Part shown: positions 25,326-36,295 of the stretch, piece by piece
Position numbering within the stretch: position 1 is the stretch's first letter
Layout of the letters: each line of letters begins with the position of its first letter
NCBI RefSeq assembly: GCF_000220395.1
Contig: NW_004086622.1
Span: 1-36,379, forward strand
Source of the DNA: Ichthyophthirius multifiliis
Lineage: Eukaryota > Ciliophora > Oligohymenophorea > Hymenostomatida
Length of the DNA stretch: 36,379 nt
Reading direction: 5' to 3'
Position numbers and translations under genes: made by a program
The notes under the pieces: generated by a model
What the model was told of the DNA's origin: nothing
What the model saw: the letters and a program-made list of their open reading frames with translations, nothing else
Databases searched by the model: none

Positions 25326-25410
<85 letters not shown>

Positions 25411-26415
25411 AATATAGCTTATACTTTATCCTTATAACATTTTTTTTATTATAATTTATAATAATATATAAATAAATTTATTATTAGTAAATTATATAGA
25501 TATTTTCATATTTTACCATTTTTTATAAGAGTAATTTTAAACTTTATTAATATATATTTATAAATTAAAAGTATAATGTTTTTTTTTTTTTTAAGTATAT
25601 TAATAAAATTAAATTTTTTAAATGTTATCGTTTAGTTTTTTAAGTTAAAAATAATGTCCTTTATTTTATTTTATTTTTAAATTTTAGTTATATAATAGAA
25701 TATAAAAAAAAATTTAATAAAAAACTTAAAAAAAATATATTTAATTGCTTATATCTATTATAAATAGAATTTAAATAATTATTCTTATTTTTTTAAAAAA
25801 TGTTTAAATATTAATAATAAATTATCTCAAAATTTAATATTAAACTTTATTTTATTATAAAAATTCTAAAAATTAATTTTCATTTGAATAAAATAAAAAA
25901 CTAAAATACACATTAATATTTATATATATATGTTTTAAAATTTTATATTATTATAAATATATAATAATAAAATATATATACATATAATTATTCTATTTAA
26001 TAGCATTTATTTTAAAATAATTCTATTTTATTTCTCCACGTCTGATTAATAAATATAATCAATAATTATTTATATTTATTAAATTTAACAAAAAAATTAA
26101 TTTTCTTTTATTTATTATAATTATCGTGATATAATTAATTATTATAAAAATAAATTAAATTTTTTTTTTTTATAAAAATATGATATATATATATAAATAT
26201 ATAATAATAAATACAAAAATACTGATTTCAATTATATATAATTTTCATATAAAAAAAAATTATAATTTTTTACATATATATAAAGAAGAAATATATTAAA
26301 AATATAAAATCATAAATAAATAATATAAAAATAAAAATAAAATATATATATTTATAAAAAAAAAAAACAAAAATAAAATAAATAAGTCAAAAAAAACTTG
26401 AAAAAAATAAAAAAA
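25007..26415. other. AT-rich intergenic desert
   Basis: About 1.4 kb with no coding segment. It carries the longest TA microsatellite of the window and otherwise only A/T runs. It separates the H1-like gene from the HEAT/TOG-like gene on the same strand. Confidence 0.65.
25331..25406. repeat. Long TA microsatellite
   Basis: About 38 uninterrupted TA units, self-complementary and able to form a cruciform. It is the longest simple repeat in the window and a likely site of length polymorphism and assembly error. Confidence 0.95.
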
Positions 26416-27372
26416 ATGTAATAATAAGAATAAAACATTCAAAATTCAAATCAAGTTATATATTTATAATTCGAATAACTTCCTTAAATATCTCCAGAAT
26501 CTAACTTACCTTAAATTGGCTAAAAAATAACAACATTAATTAATTCTACTAACTGGTAAGATTAATTTGAAGCCATTACAATATTAAGAATCGTAAATAA
26601 AAATTTTCCTTAATAAATAAACGACATATTTATTAATTACGGTATAAATTTATTAAAGAATTTCGAAGGAGTTAAAACTTGTATTTTGAAAAATTCTTTA
26701 CTTTTTATTAATGAAATTTTTTACAGTACCCAGTATGTTAAATTAAACGACGTTATACTTGAAAAAATTTTGCCCATATTACTCCAAAAATAAATAGATG
26801 AGTAAAAAATAATCCAAATTCCTGCCTAATAAGCACTCAATACATTTTGCTAAGCCTGTAATATGTACGATTAAGCTTATGTTTACTGTATAAAAATAGC
26901 TGTGTAATCAAAATCGCATAATATATAAGAAAATGCGTTTAAAATAATTGAATAGATGATGATAATGGCTGGTTAAAATATAATGAATTTACAAAAAGAG
27001 ACTTTTTTGTACATTATAAAAGGTATTTTGAATGGAATTTAAAACCCAAGGTTATAAATAAAGATTATTGTAAAATAGCTAATGGAGAGTATGTCAAATA
27101 TATTAGGTAATTAAAATTATATTAGCGTAATTTAAAATCTATTGGATTAAAATGAATAAAAAATAATAAAAGAAAATTATGAAGAGATTTTTAACAAATA
27201 AACAAAGTCGAAATGTAAAGGAAATAATAATACACATAATTTATAATAATTTAAAGCTTTCTAAAAAATGAATATGGGATAAAAAATAGAAAAAATTCAA
27301 ATTGTTACTTCTAAAGGAGAATGTATTTAAAATGTATTACAAGAATAGAATAATTAGTATTGTAATTTTTGA
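26416..27372 (+). CDS. HEAT-repeat protein, TOG/CLASP-like, single exon
   Basis: An intronless frame of 319 codons encoding 318 residues. From about residue 30 to 230 it is a series of paired amphipathic helices. The first, TTLINSTNWQDQFEAITIL, resembles helix A/B of TOG domains, where a Trp follows a short turn and binds microtubule-associated tubulin. Later pairs (VKTCILKNSLLFINEIF, VILEKILPILLQKQ, ALNTFCQACNM, NAFKIIEQMMIMAG, LYIIKGILNG, MESMSNILG) are HEAT-like. The C-terminal 90 residues are charged, Gln/Asn-rich and end NNQYCNF. TOG-array proteins of the CLASP and TOGARAM types bind tubulin, the latter in cilia. A generic armadillo/HEAT scaffold is the alternative. Family assignment is inference from helix pattern and the NWQDQFEA motif. 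Confidence 0.68.
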
Positions 27373-28805
27373 AAAAGTTGAATACAATGAAAAAAAATAT
27401 ATATTACATTGTTTTTTTATATTTTTTTAATTTCTTTTTAAAAGTATATTATTATAGGATTTATATTATTTTTAGAATTTTATTGATTTATTTACTATTC
27501 TAATTTTTTTTTTATATATTTTTTAATATAATATTAATTAAAGATTATAAGGATAAAAAAGTTTATTAAATAATAAAATAATATTACTTAAAATTGCAAG
27601 TGTATATATATTTATATATATAAATAAATAATTAAAATGGAAAAGACTTATTAAAAACAAAAGTTAATTTATAATTTTATTATTAAAAAAAAACAATAAT
27701 AAATGCTGATTTATTAATACAATAGATTATATTGATTACTTTATTTTTACTAATTAAAAAACTTTTTTTTTTATATAAATATGAATTAATATTAAGTTTA
27801 AATAATTATAGATTATTAGTTTTTGTATTTTATATAAAGAAATAATTATTTTTAATTAAAATAAAATAAATTTTTAATATATATATACAATAATAATATT
27901 TATGAATATGTAAAATAATATAAATTTTAAATATAAAAAATAAACATAATATAATATAATTATATATTATTTTTGTAAAAACACTAAATTAAGGCATTTA
28001 TTAATATATTTAATTTTTATCAATAAAATAAAGAATTTTTATATTTTATTATAAATTAATTCAATTAAAATATTAATTAATATTTTTTTTTTAAAAAAAA
28101 ATTCATTTATATTTATTTAAAAGCAATTCTATATTTTTATTATTTTAATAAACAAAAAAGATGAATTACAATAATATTTCTAAATTTATTTATTTTCTAT
28201 TTTCATATAAATAATAAAATAGAATATATTGAATACAAAAAAAAAATTAAATTAGTATAATTTTTATAAAAATAAAATTCTAAAATTATAGTTATTTAAT
28301 TTTAATATTAATTATATAAATTAATATTTTTTTATTTTACGCTAATATACTGATTTATAATAAATATAAATTAATAATTAAATTCTTATTAAAAATTTAA
28401 TTACTTTATACTAAATTTTATACTTAAAAACAATATTAATAATAAAAAATATTTATTTAAACAATAATAAATTGAATTAAATATATACATATCTAAAATA
28501 AATAATTATTGAATAAATTAAGTTATAATTATATATATATATAAATTTAAATACTTTTTTTTTTAGAATTTTTAAGTATTTTACAACCTATCTATCTTTC
28601 ATGAAAACATAATATTGATAAGAAAAAAGTAGAATAAAATTATATATATTTTACAAAATATTCTTTTTTAAAAAAAACATCATTTTTAATAAATTAAAAT
28701 ATAATACTAAATAAATATATATTATATATAATTTTTTAAAAAAAGCGTAAACGTATATATATATTAAATAGACTTTAGAATATTTTACATTAAAAAAAAT
28801 AAAAA
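27373..28805. other. AT-rich intergenic desert
   Basis: About 1.4 kb between the 3' ends of a plus-strand and a minus-strand gene. It contains only A/T runs and short TA tracts. No RNA gene or splice-consistent coding segment was seen. Confidence 0.6.
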
Positions 28806-29449
28806 TCATACTTCCTTATTTTCCTCATGATCCTTAACTCTAAAAAAGTAAAAGAATAAAGATTATTTTTTTTAAACAAAAAAAAACCAAATAATATATA
28901 TGAAACAAAAAATTTAATAAATTATATAAATTATAATATTTTACATTGATAAAGATATTGGACATTATAATTATTTACTTGCCCTTTTTACTTTTATAGA
29001 ACTAGATTCCATTTATAAAGAATTTTTTGAATCTAACATACTCAAATTTGAAATTGTAGTTAATGTGCTGTTATATTAATCTTGAATAAATATAGATTTA
29101 TTTTATTTAAGATTGAAATCAAATGTTTTATCAAACTAATATTCATTAAATGTACTCAAATTATTTAACTACTAACTATCTACTAATTTCAATGAATGAG
29201 AAATTGATATTTTTTTTTTTAATAATAGTCGTATTCTTTTTGCTAGGGGTCGGTTATATATAATTATTAAAAATCTAACCAATTCATTATTTTTAATTCT
29301 TCTTATGATATTTCTTAGTCTAATGGTTTTAAATTTTAAAAAATTGATAATTTTCTTTAATTTATTAAAGTATTATTATTTTCTTATTCATATATATAAA
29401 AAAATTCGTCCAAATCAAAAAATATATTTTTTTCTTAACTAGTATTCAT
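28806..29449 (-). CDS. Unrecognised Ser/Asn/Gln-rich protein, two exons; apparent one-base frameshift
   Basis: Reading from ATG 29449, about 80 residues (including IFFDLDEFFYIYEQ and LDQEISQEELKIMNWLDF) run to an A11 run on the coding strand (plus 29210-29220). Beyond it the coding signal is in another frame (SISHSLKLVDSQQL, STLTTISNLSMLDSKNS) and continues to a phase-2 intron 28944-28840 and a short last exon ending DHEENKEV-TGA. The exons sum to 539 bases, one short of 180 codons, so one added base in the A run gives 179 residues. No domain is recognised. It is a small acidic then Ser-rich, probably disordered protein. If the shift is real it would be a pseudogene or a slippage-dependent gene. 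Confidence 0.55.
29210..29220. other. T11 run at which the coding frame of the minus-strand gene changes
   Basis: Eleven T on the plus strand (A11 in the coding sense). Upstream and downstream coding frames would join perfectly with twelve. An undercall or A-run slippage is inferred. Confidence 0.65.
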
Positions 29450-30456
29450 TAATAAGTGTTTATATATACAAATAATATTAAAATATTTAATATTTTAAAA
29501 AATAATTTTATTTTTTATTATTTTAATAAAAAAAAAATTTTATTGAATTTTTATTAAAATATTTATTTGTATTTTTTTTTAAAAAAATAATCAGTTTAAA
29601 CATGATATTGAATCAGTTATTTTAGAAGTTATTTATAAAAAAATGATTTTATAGATTATTTTAAATATAAAATATATAAATTTATATATTTAATTTAGGC
29701 ATTTTTATATAAATTTGACATTCATTTTACTATTTAAATAATCTATTAATATATATAAAATGAAAGAAAATATTAAATTATAATTATTTAAAAAAAAAAA
29801 AAAAAATTATATATAAAAAAATTTTAATTATAATAATATTATATATGATTTTTTTTTTATCATATAATAATACATTATAATATATATTTGTATTCAAGCT
29901 TTTTATTTCGATAGTTTTATTTTTTTAAATAATTCTATTTTATTTTATTTTTTTCCATTTTATAAAATATTAATTTTATTTATTTTAACAAATTTCTGTT
30001 TCAAAAATACTTTATTGTCTGTTATTTTTTATTAATACTTCTTTTCAGTAAGTTTAACTAATATATTTATTTTAATTCAATTCTTTATATATCTTTTATA
30101 AAATAATTATTTTCACATTTAATAATTTTTTTTTAAAAAAAATATATTTATTCTTTTTAATATTTTTTTTTTTTAGTTAATTTTTTTAATATAAAAATAT
30201 AATCTAAAATTAACAAAAAATATTATTATTATTTTTTTTAAAAAAAAAAAAAACTAAAATATATTTATTTACTATTAATAATTAAATAATTAATAATAAA
30301 TATATAATTTAATATAAAAAAAAAAATATAATTGTCGTATTTTTAAAAATTAAAAAAAAAAAAAACTAAAAAAACTAAAAAAACTAAAAAAAAAAAAACA
30401 AAAGTTCCAATATTATATAATTTTTTTTTTAAAAACCTCAAAAAAATATTGGAAAA
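29450..30456. other. Divergent AT-rich intergenic region with a CTAAAAAAA repeat
   Basis: About 1 kb between divergent genes, so it should hold both promoters. Near 30366-30390 there are three copies of a 9-bp unit CTAAAAAAA, about 70-90 bp upstream of the TBC gene start. It has long T and A runs and no coding segment. Confidence 0.6.
30366..30392 (+). repeat. Three tandem copies of CTAAAAAAA
   Basis: CT dinucleotides occur at exactly 9-bp spacing (30366, 30375, 30384) in an A-rich tract just upstream of the TBC-domain gene. It could be part of its 5' untranslated region or promoter. No function is known. Confidence 0.75.
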
Positions 30457-31590
30457 ATGAATATTTAATCAAAAGCCCATAAAACCTAAGAATCATCCGA
30501 AAACAATTACTCTTCATCTTCTGCATCTAAATCTAATACTAGTGAAAACCAACTTACATTCCCATCATCTATACATAGTTCAACTGATACTAATAATTTT
30601 TTTTCTCATATTATATTTAACAACTATCTAATAATTGAGGAAAACCAAAATATTAAAATTTATACTCGAGAAGATTGGAAAAACCTTACAAAAACCAAAG
30701 AGTTCAAACTCACACCCTATATAGAGTTAAAAATAAATATCAGAAATGGTATTCCGGATGATCTCCGACCCCGTATATGGTTTTGGATAGCCGAAATTTA
30801 AAAACTTGAAAAGACATATGGCAAAAATTTATACCAATAATTAAAAAATACACCAAGTTAGTATGATTAACAAATATATTAAGACGTCATTAGAACCTAC
30901 ACAAATAAAGATTTTTTTGGAAAACAAGAAATTGAATATGTGGAAAAAGAATACAAAAATTAAGGGCAGGAAATGCTCTTTTTTATACTCAGAGCATATT
31001 CTAATTTCGATAAGGTTTTGGGATATGTATAAGGGATGAATTTATTAGTTGGATAATTAATTTTAGTTTTAAAATTGGAAAATTTTAAAGACAGAAAAAA
31101 GTCATTTGGGTGTGAGGTAAATGAATAGAATTTCGATTGTAAAGTTTTTTGGTTAATTGTGTTTATTATGCATGGAAAAAATTGGAGATAAGTATATAAA
31201 GGAGAACTAATTAAAATGCATTAGTTGATATAAAATTTAGCGTAGAAAATCCATTTTTAACTACCGGAAATTAGCAAGCATTTTTCGGAATATTAAATTT
31301 AACCAATTATGGTTTTTGAATAATTTTATTTGACAATTTTATAAATGTATACGCCTTTTAAATATGCAATTAAAATTCTGGATTTATTCTTTTTAGAAGC
31401 TGAATAGATTTTGGATGATATTATTTTAAGGTTTTTAAGTATTTCTAAATAATAAATTCTTCAAATGAATGATTTTTAAACAATTATGGAGTTCGTTAAG
31501 TATAAAATGATTAGTTAGTGTTTTAAATAAAATGAAAATTAAATAAAAATCGTCTTCCCGGTTTCATAAATCTTTAAATAGTGTGAATGA
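30457..31590 (+). CDS. TBC-domain Rab GTPase-activating protein, single exon
   Basis: An intronless 378-codon frame (377 residues). Residues 1-60 are Ser/Asn-rich and probably disordered. The TBC domain follows at about 95-340: RNGIPDDLRPRIWFWIAEI, then IYQDVIRT with the catalytic arginine finger at about Arg146 (IxxDxxR motif), and LGYVQGMNLLVG with the catalytic glutamine finger at about Gln192 (YxQGM motif). Later helices include FWLIVFIMHGKNWRQVYKGE, HFSEYQIQPIMVFEQF and ILDLFFLEAEQILDDIILRFL. Both dual-finger residues are present, so the protein should be an active GAP that accelerates GTP hydrolysis on a Rab in vesicle traffic. The particular Rab cannot be told. Gln192 is encoded by TAA, so standard-code annotation would place a stop in the active site. 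The gene is noticeably less AT-biased at its 5' end than its neighbours. Confidence 0.93.
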
Positions 31591-32248
31591 TAAATATATA
31601 TATGTTTATTAAAAATATATATATATATTACTTTTTAACATTATTTTTTTCTTGTAATTTATTTTAAAAATACAATCGATTAAAAATAAAGGCTTATGAA
31701 GAAAAAAAAAAAATTGATTTTGGCCTTTTTTTATTTTTTTTTGGATTGATTTTTAAACAAAAAATTACAGTAAAAATAAACCATAAATCTAATTTATTTG
31801 TATATTTACATCTTTGGATTTGTAAACTTGAATTTTAACAAAATTTATTTATAAAAATTAATATATTTAACAAAAAAAAAAATATTGAACCATAAATTTT
31901 TATTGAATATATTTCAAATTTATTTTTAAACTAAAAATTAAAATTTATATTATGATTTTTTTTAAAATATTATAATTTGGTATAATACTCAAATAAATTT
32001 ATTAATTTTTACATAAATTATAAAAATTAGCTTTTAAAATAAAAAAATAAAAATAATGAGTTTTATAATTTTTTTCATATTAATTAAAATAATATTATTT
32101 TTCAACTTTAATTTTTAATATAAATTTTATTTTTTAATTAATTTTCATTTGTTAATTTTTATTTTATATTTTTTCAATATAAAAAAACAAACAAACAAAA
32201 TTATATTAAATTATTTATAACAACTAAAAAATATACATATAAGAAATA
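31591..32248. other. AT-rich intergenic region
   Basis: About 660 bp between two plus-strand genes. It contains only A/T runs and a short ACAA repeat near 32187-32200. No coding segment was seen. Confidence 0.6.
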
Positions 32249-33282
32249 ATGTATTCTAATTAATAAAATTAAGAAAAAAAATACTCCCGACATTCTTAGT
32301 AATCAAAAGAAAAGAATTATGGTGATATAATAAAGATAAACCAAATAAAAAATCAACAATTCAACTCTTATTTACCAAATCAAAAAAAAATATATACAAA
32401 AAGCTCATTTAACAAAAATAGGGAATCTTCTGAAAACTAAATTCCCCAATAAATAAATAACTCAGTAATTAAGAACCGAAAAAAATCTTCCATATCATTT
32501 ATTGAGCCGGAAAAAAGCGAACCAATTAAAAATTAAGGAAAAAGACATTTCTTAAACTTATAAAATATAGAAACAAACATATCATAACTAATAAACAAAA
32601 CATGTCTTTCAGGTTTTTATATTGATAAAAAATAAAAGCATTATTAAAAAATAAAAATGACACTTCATTTAATAAATTGTTTTGCTAAAATGCTATTCCT
32701 GACTAACCAAAAATATTTTAATAAGTTGAATTAAGAAATATTTTAACAGGATCTAATATACAAGAAGAGAGAAAATAAAGTAAAAAGATTATAGGAGAAA
32801 TATGGAATTAAACTTTTTAAAAAAACCCTATATATTATTTCGATAGAAAAAAAAGGTCATGCTCTTAAATGAACGCTTATAAATAAGATATATTATATGG
32901 AAGTAGTTAAAATTATGTATATAACAAAGATAGATAAAATTTGAATTTATCGAATAATATGAAATAAGCTTTGAATCATTCTTTAGATTAAAGGGTTATA
33001 AATTATAACCCTTTACCAGAAAATTAAATAAAATCATTTAGAATATTTTAATAATAGGAAGAAGATAAAGAAATAAATAATAATTAAAAAAGTGGAAAAA
33101 AAATTATAAAAAAAGATTATACAAACTATAATGATAAGTAAATTATTTAAAGCCAATGTATAATATAAGTACCTTAAAAATTTTAACTAATATAAAGTAC
33201 TTAGAAAATTTAAAACTAGTAAACATATTAAAAAATATATAGATAGAAAAGTAAATTTAACTCATATAAAATGTGTAGATGA
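32249..33282 (+). CDS. Unrecognised Gln/Asn/Lys-rich protein with a possible 26-bp mini-intron
   Basis: From ATG 32249 the frame reads about 120 residues rich in Gln, Asn, Lys and Ser (including SSISFIEPEKSEPIKNQGKR) to about 32612. The downstream coding signal (IPDQPKIFQQVELRNILTG, KKIIGEIWNQTFQKNPIYYF, VINYNPLPENQIKSF) is in a different frame and runs to TGA 33280. Removing 32613-32638 (26 bp, GT...AG, phase 1) joins the frames exactly, giving 336 codons. A 35-bp version starting at the GT of ATGTCT also works. Introns in neighbouring genes are 40-199 bp, so a one-base undercall in an A6 run is an equally good explanation. No domain is recognised. The product is basic and probably largely disordered. 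It is convergent with IFT70, 177 bp away. Confidence 0.55.
32613..32638 (+). other. Candidate 26-bp mini-intron
   Basis: It begins GTTTTT and ends AAAAG. Removing it restores a single open frame across the unrecognised Gln-rich gene. It is much shorter than the other introns in the window (40 bp or more), though 20-30-bp introns exist in Paramecium. The competing explanation is a missing A in one of the A6 runs here. Confidence 0.4.
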
Positions 33283-33459
33283 AATATATTTTCTAGACTA
33301 ATAATATATATTTAGTGAATATAATTTATTTATTTTAATAAACTTTTAAGTTTTATGAATTTATATATAAATATATATATAAAATTTTATATTATATATA
33401 TATATATTATATATATATATATATATTTTTTTAAATATATAAATATTATTATAAAATAA

Positions 33460-34798
33460 TCAACACCTTAATTTATAAAACATTCTTTTTAACATTCTAG
33501 CTTCATAAGATACAGTTTTCTTTTCATCTAATTATTCTAATGGATTAATAACCTTAAAATAAAATAAATATTCATTTTTTATTTATTTTTACTGTTGGAA
33601 TGTTTTTGCATTACAATTCTGCTGTATCTAAAAATTCTAGCATTTCAACAATAGAAGCATCTTTTAATACTAATTATTATTTAGCCATAGTTTCAATTAA
33701 AGAACAAAAGCATCTTTTGGCGTAATACCAAGTATCGGTATTAACCTATTTTTTTTGTAATTAAATAAATAAAATGTTATATAAATAACTTTTTTATTTA
33801 AAGGTTCTAATGATTTAATTATTCTAGATATACCAAATTCATAATTATTTTTAGCACAATATAGAGTTCCTATAACTAAGTTTACAATGCATAAATGATA
33901 AACCTATTTTTCAGATATTAATAAAAATTATTTAAAAGAAATAAATAATCATATTAAATTAAAATACATATAAATTTTATAAATAAAAAATACATTTTTT
34001 TCAGGTTCTTATAAAGCCGACTTTTCTTCTTCTCTTTCTAAAAATATAAATAAAACAAATAAAAAAAAGAAAAACAAAAAAACCTAATTTTTTCATCAAT
34101 TCCTCTGCATCTTCATTTTAATTAACCATAATATAACTCACACACAAGTTAGCAATAACCATAGCCTATAACTAAAGTAAATTTTCCGAATATCTTTTAA
34201 CTATAGGTTCAAAATATTTCAAAGCTTCCTAAAATTTATTATCTTAAACAAAAAAGACTTAAGCCACATTAAGCTTCCAAACTTCATGATCAGCACAGAA
34301 TTCTGCGGATTATTTAAATAATTTTTCAACAGCTTAATAATTCTATCTATCCCAATAAATTTTAGCCATAGCCATTAATACAGGTATATATTTTTCAAGT
34401 TAATCATCAAAATTTTTAAGTGATTTTTTAATACTCTCATTATCCCTATTTAATCTTGCATCTTAAATATCTTTAGTAATTTTTCTTAAATTATCAATAC
34501 TTTTATTCGATAAAATTTCAAATCTTCTAAATGCTTCCTCAGGAGATGCATTTTATAAAATTAAAGCATCAATAAATTCAAAGTCTTCATTTTTCATAAT
34601 TTTAAAAGTTAAATCAGTATTTTCTGCTAAGACATCAGCCGCTAAATCATAATATTAATATTTGCAATATAAAAGTAATAAATTAGGAAATGTTTCTGGT
34701 GGGAAAGGAGGATTTTATAATAAATAATTTAATCTAGTTTTTTTTATTTTAATAAACAAAAAATATTTAATAAAATATAAATATATATGTATATATGA

Positions 34799-34854
<56 letters not shown>

Positions 34855-35950
34855 ATTTACTTTTAAATCCATCTGATGGTTTATCATCCATATTCATTAA
34901 TGCTTAATTCATTAAAGTCACTGGATCTAATTCTTCTTCAGATCTTGGTGGCATATCTAATAAAGCTTCTTTTGCGGCTGGAATATTTTTAATTTAATAT
35001 TCAATAGCTGCTTTTAGATTAAAAGCTTCTATAAGAGCTGTTTCTTTTAAAGCTTAAGAATTGCCTACACTTTTAACTTCGATGCCTTCTGCATTTGAGC
35101 CTACTCCTAATTCAGGGTGTTCTCGGACACCTTTTTCGATGATTTTCGCTATATTTTCTAATGAAGGGGCTAATTATTTAAGTTTGTAATGACATAAAGC
35201 TATATTATAGGCCAATTCTGTATTATAACCAACTTTATTTATTGCTTCTTAAAATTTATGTCTAGCCTCTTCAAATTTCTCTTCTTTATACAAAATACAA
35301 CCCTCATTTATTAAATTATCAGGGTCTTCAGGATCTCCTTATCTTATCAAAGATTTGGCATGCTCAATTTCTTTTTTTCGTATCTTATAAGGACTTAAAG
35401 TTAAATCAGCTTTTGTTAATAGTTTTGATTATCAATGCTTTACATTGCCTTCATTGCTTCATCATATAAACCTGGGAAAAAATATATTTTTATATTATTA
35501 TGAAATTTTAATAAATGAAATATATTAATGTTTTTTTTATTTAAAAAAAATAAAAAATGTTATTTAGTTTTTTTTTTTAAAAAAAAAAGAAAAATTAAGT
35601 TTTTTTTTTTTTTAATTTTTTTTTTTTTATTATTACCATCTTTATAATATGTTTAAGCTAAATATAATTTATATTCTTCTACTTCAGGATAAAAGCTTAC
35701 TAATTATTCATAACTTAATTTTATTTTTATATATTTCTAAAAATAGTTTTTTTTATTACATTTTACAAGCATTACTAAAATCTTATTTCATGTAATAACA
35801 ATATGCTAGTAATGATAAAGTACGACTTCTGGGAGTAAATTATAATTCATAATTTAAATATTAAATTGCATCGTTGTACTTTTGGTCTTTAATTAAAGTG
35901 TATATTGTTTTAGTTCTTTCACCTTCTGGTATTTATTTTATAGGTTGCAT
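33460..35950 (-). CDS. IFT70: Intraflagellar transport protein 70 (IFT70/TTC30/DYF-1), eight exons; two one-base frame gaps
   Basis: TPR-repeat subunit of the IFT-B core that carries cargo during ciliary assembly. Introns on the minus strand: 35759-35714, 35636-35472, 34860-34734, 34083-34038, 33993-33904, 33789-33746 and 33592-33553. Landmarks in order: TIYTLIKDQKYNDAIQYL, PRSRTLSLLAYCYY, YEQLVSFYPEVEEYKLYLAQ, CILYKEEKFEEA, YNIALCHYKLKQ, VREHPELGVGSNAEGIEVKS, DMPPRSEEELDPVTLMNQAL, PPFPPETFPNLLLLYCKY, KYIPVLMAMAKIYWDRQNY, SAEFCADHEVWKLNVAQVF, ANLCVSYIMVNQNEDAEELM, YEFGISRIIKSLEPLNKK and NTDTWYYAKRCFCSLIE. The order and spacing match animal TTC30A/B throughout. The total is two bases short of 645 codons (644 residues against about 665 in animals). 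One missing base lies at an A7 run (plus 35372-35378). The other is at or near the third intron's donor (34861-34864). Identity is very secure. Confidence 0.96.
34806..34839. repeat. TA microsatellite in an IFT70 intron
   Basis: About 17 TA units, followed after TT by a further TA tract, just inside the third intron of IFT70. The exon junction beside it is the one that fails to close by one base. Confidence 0.85.
35372..35378. other. T7 run at which the IFT70 frame changes
   Basis: Seven T on the plus strand (A7 in sense). Upstream the frame reads LIRYEK, and downstream KEIEHAKSLIRQGD, a conserved-position continuation of IFT70. They are in register only if the run has eight bases. Confidence 0.75.
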
Positions 35951-36157
35951 TTTTTTTTATTTTTTTTAAAAATATATGTATTTTATTTTTAAATATTTTT
36001 TTTTTTAAATATATATTTATTTTTAGAAATTTAATTTTTAAAAATATATTTTTTTATTTATAAATAAAAAAAAATTAATTTAATTTATATATATAAATAA
36101 ATTTAATATTTTTTTAATAATTATTTACTTTTATAAAAAAAAAATATTTATATATAA

Positions 36158-36274
36158 TCATTCATAAAAATTGAAAGAATTATTAGCTACTTTATTCATT
36201 AAACTTCCATTAAAATAATTTCCTTAATATTTAAAATTGTTTTCTAACAAATTAAAATTGCATATTAAGTCTTA
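36158..36274 (-). CDS. Probable last exon of a gene extending beyond the right edge
   Basis: On the minus strand, after a possible acceptor (TTTTAAG near 36275), a short frame reads NFNLLENNFKYQGNYFNGS then LMNKVANNSFNFYE and ends at TGA 36160. Its composition is coding-like (Asn, Glu, Gly, aromatic residues) compared with the surrounding A/T runs. The rest of the gene would lie outside the window, beyond a TA-rich intron. No family can be assigned from 38 residues, and a chance open stretch is possible. Confidence 0.3.
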
Positions 36275-36295
36275 AAATAAAATTAAAAATATATA

